DNA of 37,384 bases, from assembly GCA_002254845.1 (NCBI GenBank), contig NKPT01000035.1:1-37384 (forward strand), in the 5' to 3' direction. The stretch's first letter is position 1. The number at the start of each line of letters is the position of its first letter. The translations under genes were made by a program, and so were the position numbers. Shown here piece by piece: positions 34,665 through 37,384 of this stretch. The DNA is from Chloracidobacterium sp. CP2_5A (GTDB lineage: Bacteria > Acidobacteriota > Blastocatellia > Chloracidobacteriales > Chloracidobacteriaceae). A model generated the notes under the pieces. That model saw only the letters and a program-made list of their open reading frames with translations, was not told where the DNA came from and did no database searches.

Positions 34665-35649
34665 GGCGTTTGGTCCGGCTCTCCGGGAGCGTCGTCCCCC
34701 TCTTCAGCCACGCCTGCGCTAACCGCTCGATTTCATCCGGTCGCTCAAAGAGCACAAGATGCCCGGTGCGAAGCAAGATGTGCAGTTGGGCGGCCGGAAG
34801 CGTTCGCGCCAGCCGCTCGCTGTCGGCGAGCGACGCAACCGGGTCGAATTCCCCGGCAATGACCAGCGTTGGCGCCGCCGTGGCCGCCGCCTGTCGAAGG
34901 TGCGCCGCGCGCTCCGGCGTCACCAAGTCGGTCACGGCCAGGAAAGCGGCGCGGGAGTCGCAGTGTACAAGGCTCGTGAAGCACATCTCGACATCGCGCC
35001 ACGTCACTTCGCGTTGACACAGCGTCGCCGAGACATAGCGATAAACAAGCGCTTTCGACGGGATGCGCCGCAGCGTGTCGAACAGCGTCGTGAGGATGGA
35101 TGGCAGCAGGCGGGACTGCAGCGCGCCATAGCCAAACAAGCCGAAGTTCATAACAATATGCCGCCGGACGCGCTCCGGGGCCTGCGCGCCGACCAGCAGC
35201 GCCACCGCCGAGCCAAGCGAGAATGAAGCCAGGCTGAATTCTCGGATGCCCAGCGCGTCCGCCAGCGCCAGCGCGTCCTGCGCGAGCGTCGGCAGGTCGT
35301 AGCGTTCATCCGCTGCCGAATCGGAAAATCCATGACCGCGAAAGTCAAAAGCGACGACGCGAAACCCCTGGTCGCCGAGCGCCGGGGCGAGGCGGTAAAA
35401 CCAATACGAGGAGCAGTCCCATCCGTGCAGCAGAATGACCGCCGGGCCGTCCGCCGGGCCATGCTCATAAACGTGATGCAGAACGCCTCGCAGCGGCAAA
35501 AACCGGGCGCGCGCCGCGAGCGCCCGCATCGCGGCGAAGACTTCCGGCTGCGGCGGCGCGGTTTCCCGCCGCTCGCGGGCGGCAAGCTCGGCAAGGTGGC
35601 GGCGAAACTTTTCCGTGACGAACTCGGCGTCGCTTCGTGGAGCAGTCAA
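34654..35649 (-). CDS. Alpha/beta hydrolase
   Basis: The 331-aa enzyme has the alpha/beta-hydrolase fold with the oxyanion motif LLHGWDCSSYW near residue 74, FDFRGHGFSD, the nucleophile elbow ASFSLGSA, the acid in IAGEFDPVA and the histidine in GHLVLFERP. An N-terminal helical extension of about 45 residues precedes the domain. The substrate is unknown, although the overall form resembles esterases and haloperoxidase-like lyases. Its ATG overlaps the stop of the upstream exported-protein gene by 4 bp, and its end overlaps the permease gene. Confidence 0.88.
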   Translation of the reverse strand: MTAPRSDAEFVTEKFRRHLAELAARERRETAPPQPEVFAAMRALAARARFLPLRGVLHHVYEHGPADGPAVILLHGWDCSSYWFYRLAPALGDQGFRVVAFDFRGHGFSDSAADERYDLPTLAQDALALADALGIREFSLASFSLGSAVALLVGAQAPERVRRHIVMNFGLFGYGALQSRLLPSILTTLFDTLRRIPSKALVYRYVSATLCQREVTWRDVEMCFTSLVHCDSRAAFLAVTDLVTPERAAHLRQAAATAAPTLVIAGEFDPVASLADSERLARTLPAAQLHILLRTGHLVLFERPDEIERLAQAWLKRGTTLPESRTKRHER

Positions 35650-36755
35650 TCGGTCAATCGCTTGAAAGACGAGCCGCGCGCGTCCGGCAAGGCGCGGTCG
35701 TCGCTGAGGTCGAGCCGAAGCATAGCGTCGGCAGCAATGAAGCCATCGCCGGCTTGATGGCGTCGCCAGTAGAAAAACGCGCCGCCCGCGACCGCCCCCA
35801 GAAAGGCCATGCTAGCGCCGGCAAGAACCACAAAGGACGCGATGCTGACCAGGAGTTGCCCGATGTTACGGATGTCTTGCTGAGCGGTACGGGCAGGGGC
35901 GCTGGCGCGGGGCGGGGGATGCCCTAACCAGCGAACGACATAGTCATATTCTACACGCTCTATCGCTGCCTGCGCTCGCCTGACGTCCCGGACGCCATCC
36001 GCGATCACGATGAAGTTGCCCCGCCGGGCAACCAGCAGCTGCGCGGAAGCCAGCGCTTGCGCGGCTTCTAGCGCGGCCGTCGCATCCTGCGGCGTGGGAT
36101 ACTCGGCCACGAGAAATCGCTCGAACGGGGCTTTGTCTGCGTAGGCGGCCCAGGCGAAGGCGCTGCCCGGCGGCGTCGGCAAGTGATGCGGGCGGAGCCA
36201 ATCCGCGCGCGCCAGCCCCAGCGGTCCTACCGCGTAGCGCTCCGTGTCCGGTTGCCGCCCCTGCGCGGGCAGCTTCCGCAGGATAACCGGCTGGCTGGCT
36301 TCCGTTGGCGGCAGCGTCGCCCGCCACGCCTCAAGTTTCGCGCGCAGAAACGCCGCGACGGACAAGCGCTTATCCTCTGCCGCCCCTGCCGCCACGACAA
36401 TGACCGTATCGCCCAGCGCCTCGCCGCCGATGAGCCTGGCCAGCCCGGCGGCGCGACCATCGCTCGGACATCGGTAAAGCAGAAAAGCGACGCCTTCGCG
36501 CTGACCGCGATGCGCCCACGTCGCCCCAAACTCTCGGGCCATTTCGCCTTGGCTGGGAGCGACGAGGTCGGCCGGCCAGGTGGCCACGGATGGGAAGCTC
36601 CGGCTGACGCCCAGCTCGCGGGCTGGAAATGGCCGTCCAGCGGTTTCGTCCCGCTGGGCCGCGCTAATCGCGAAGCCAGGAATGAGGCTTGCCAGCAGCG
36701 CGGCCCCGATAGCCCGCCACAGCCAGCGCCGGCTTTGGCGAAAGCGAGCGGTCAT
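35646..36755 (-). CDS. Exported membrane-anchored protein of unknown function
   Basis: The 369-aa protein has a basic N-terminus and hydrophobic segment AIGAALLASLIPGFAIS that looks like a signal peptide. A soluble region of about 260 residues follows with no recognised domain, though VAFLLYRCPSDGRAAG, GDTVIVVAAGA and FIVIADGVRDVRRA suggest two related alpha/beta modules. A single membrane helix at about 300-330 ends in RR, with a short cytosolic tail. The bulk probably faces outside the cytoplasm. It overlaps both its neighbours by 4 bp (ATGA), so it is part of a tightly coupled operon. Confidence 0.75.
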   Translation of the reverse strand: MTARFRQSRRWLWRAIGAALLASLIPGFAISAAQRDETAGRPFPARELGVSRSFPSVATWPADLVAPSQGEMAREFGATWAHRGQREGVAFLLYRCPSDGRAAGLARLIGGEALGDTVIVVAAGAAEDKRLSVAAFLRAKLEAWRATLPPTEASQPVILRKLPAQGRQPDTERYAVGPLGLARADWLRPHHLPTPPGSAFAWAAYADKAPFERFLVAEYPTPQDATAALEAAQALASAQLLVARRGNFIVIADGVRDVRRAQAAIERVEYDYVVRWLGHPPPRASAPARTAQQDIRNIGQLLVSIASFVVLAGASMAFLGAVAGGAFFYWRRHQAGDGFIAADAMLRLDLSDDRALPDARGSSFKRLTD

Positions 36756-37234
36756 GGCAGCGGCACTCCGGCGCGGCGGAGAATTTGGTCGGCGACGGAC
36801 TGCGGTTGGGCGACGCGCCGCAGCGTAATTTTCCCGGTGGCGGAGGCGCTGTCCACGATCACGTCTCCCAAGCCAAGCAGCCGTTGCGCCAAGGTTTGCT
36901 CGACCGTCACGTCCTGCACCTTGGACAACGGGATGTTTCGCGTGGTTTTCGCCAAAATCCCCGCGCTGACCTCGATCTTTTCATCCGTCAGCGTATAGGT
37001 TTCCGACCACTGAGCGAGATGCTTCACGCCGGCGATGATGAATGGCGCGAGACACAACGCGATGGTAACAAATGGAATGACTGGGGCGAGGCGAGTCCAG
37101 ATGACAGCCTCCAGAGCGCCGCCCAGGATGGCGAACGCGACGGCGAGCATCGTCGCCAAGGCGTACCATAGCCCCACAAACAGAAACGTTTGGCGAAACA
37201 CGACCGGCGCGGGCGGCGGCGGATGGCTTGTCAT
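36752..37234 (-). CDS. Membrane protein with bacterial PH domain (bPH2/YdbT type)
   Basis: The 160-aa protein has two membrane helices (about 14-40 and 46-68) followed by a bacterial pleckstrin-homology domain, seen in YTLTDEKIEVSAGILAKTTR, IPLSKVQDVTVEQ and GLGDVIVDSAS. Such proteins are widespread, and their function is mostly unknown. I chose the ATG at 37234, with GGAGG about 12 nt upstream. The open frame continues further but the extra part is basic and unlike the family. It is the first gene of the four-gene operon ending in the ABC permease. Confidence 0.85.
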   Translation of the reverse strand: MTSHPPPPAPVVFRQTFLFVGLWYALATMLAVAFAILGGALEAVIWTRLAPVIPFVTIALCLAPFIIAGVKHLAQWSETYTLTDEKIEVSAGILAKTTRNIPLSKVQDVTVEQTLAQRLLGLGDVIVDSASATGKITLRRVAQPQSVADQILRRAGVPLP

Positions 37235-37384
37235 GGAGCGGAGCGTCCTCCATACTGGCTTCGTCCAAGCGCGTTGGCGGCGCCGGCCTGACACGGGCGC
37301 GTTGGCGCGCTGGTCTGACATCAGACGCATACACCAAGTCGGCAGCGACGGCAAAGCGCGCTTGCCTGCCCGTCCGAGCTAGCC
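37235..37384. other. 150-bp right end without a supportable gene
   Basis: No complete gene is seen. The stretch should contain the promoter of the PH-domain operon. Any gene further right is cut off. Confidence 0.4.

Overview
The window is about 37 kb of GC-rich chromosome from a phototrophic acidobacterium, most likely Chloracidobacterium or a close relative. The basis is a type I homodimeric reaction-centre gene (pscA, with the FX-cluster motif), a PscB-type two-cluster ferredoxin and a Fenna-Matthews-Olson protein gene (fmoA) lying in series. In green sulfur bacteria fmoA is not placed like this beside the reaction-centre genes, whereas the combination is known from Chloracidobacterium. 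The assignment comes from recognising the proteins, not from a database search. I see no prophage, insertion sequence or CRISPR array.

Layout. 1-1343: the tail of a K/E/P-rich protein (perhaps SecG), a tRNA-Leu(GAG), pdxT on the minus strand, then a 377-bp gap. 1344-8765 (+): the photosynthesis block pscA, pscB, fmoA, an ArsA/Get3-like ATPase and two tandem mono-haem cytochrome c lipoproteins. Its intergenic gaps carry several strong hairpins. 8804-16690: mostly minus-strand housekeeping and unknown genes: a sugar/aminoglycoside-type kinase, PEGA and TPR proteins, a response regulator, a RecU-like resolvase, a metallophosphoesterase and a stand-alone photolyase-N-like protein. Two plus-strand genes (a HEAT-repeat protein and an unknown protein) lie among them. 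16794-24098: mnmA, typA, a LolD-like ATPase, rsmD, a CorC/HlyC protein, ybeY and an N-terminally truncated esterase. 24263-29255 (+): a secreted Gly/Tyr/Arg-rich protein, an aspartate aminotransferase, a DUF937 protein and gyrA. 29503-37234, all minus strand: a C-terminal piece of dnaE, pdxS, larB, hemB, an ABC-2 permease, an alpha/beta hydrolase, an unknown exported protein and a PH-domain membrane protein.

The most notable item is at 29503-30819. This ORF is not a full dnaE. It starts with about 40 residues that look like the C-terminal part of an intein (a Y-N-L-T strand, then HNYFVNGVLTAN) joined directly to SHS, the start of the DnaE region that follows the conserved FNK. An in-frame stop lies 11 codons upstream of the ATG, and pdxS ends about 120 bp away, so the N-terminal polymerase half is not adjacent. 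This is the arrangement of a split intein that trans-splices the replicative polymerase, as in cyanobacterial DnaE. Here the junction is displaced by four residues and the +1 residue is Ser instead of Cys. I know of no description of it in Acidobacteriota.

Working together: PscA, PscB and FmoA form the light-harvesting and charge-separation core, and the two lipoprotein cytochromes are natural candidates for electron donors. The ArsA-like ATPase may serve assembly or membrane-protein targeting, which is inference. PdxT and PdxS form one pyridoxal-phosphate synthase but are encoded about 30 kb apart. HemB feeds tetrapyrrole synthesis needed for both haem and bacteriochlorophyll.
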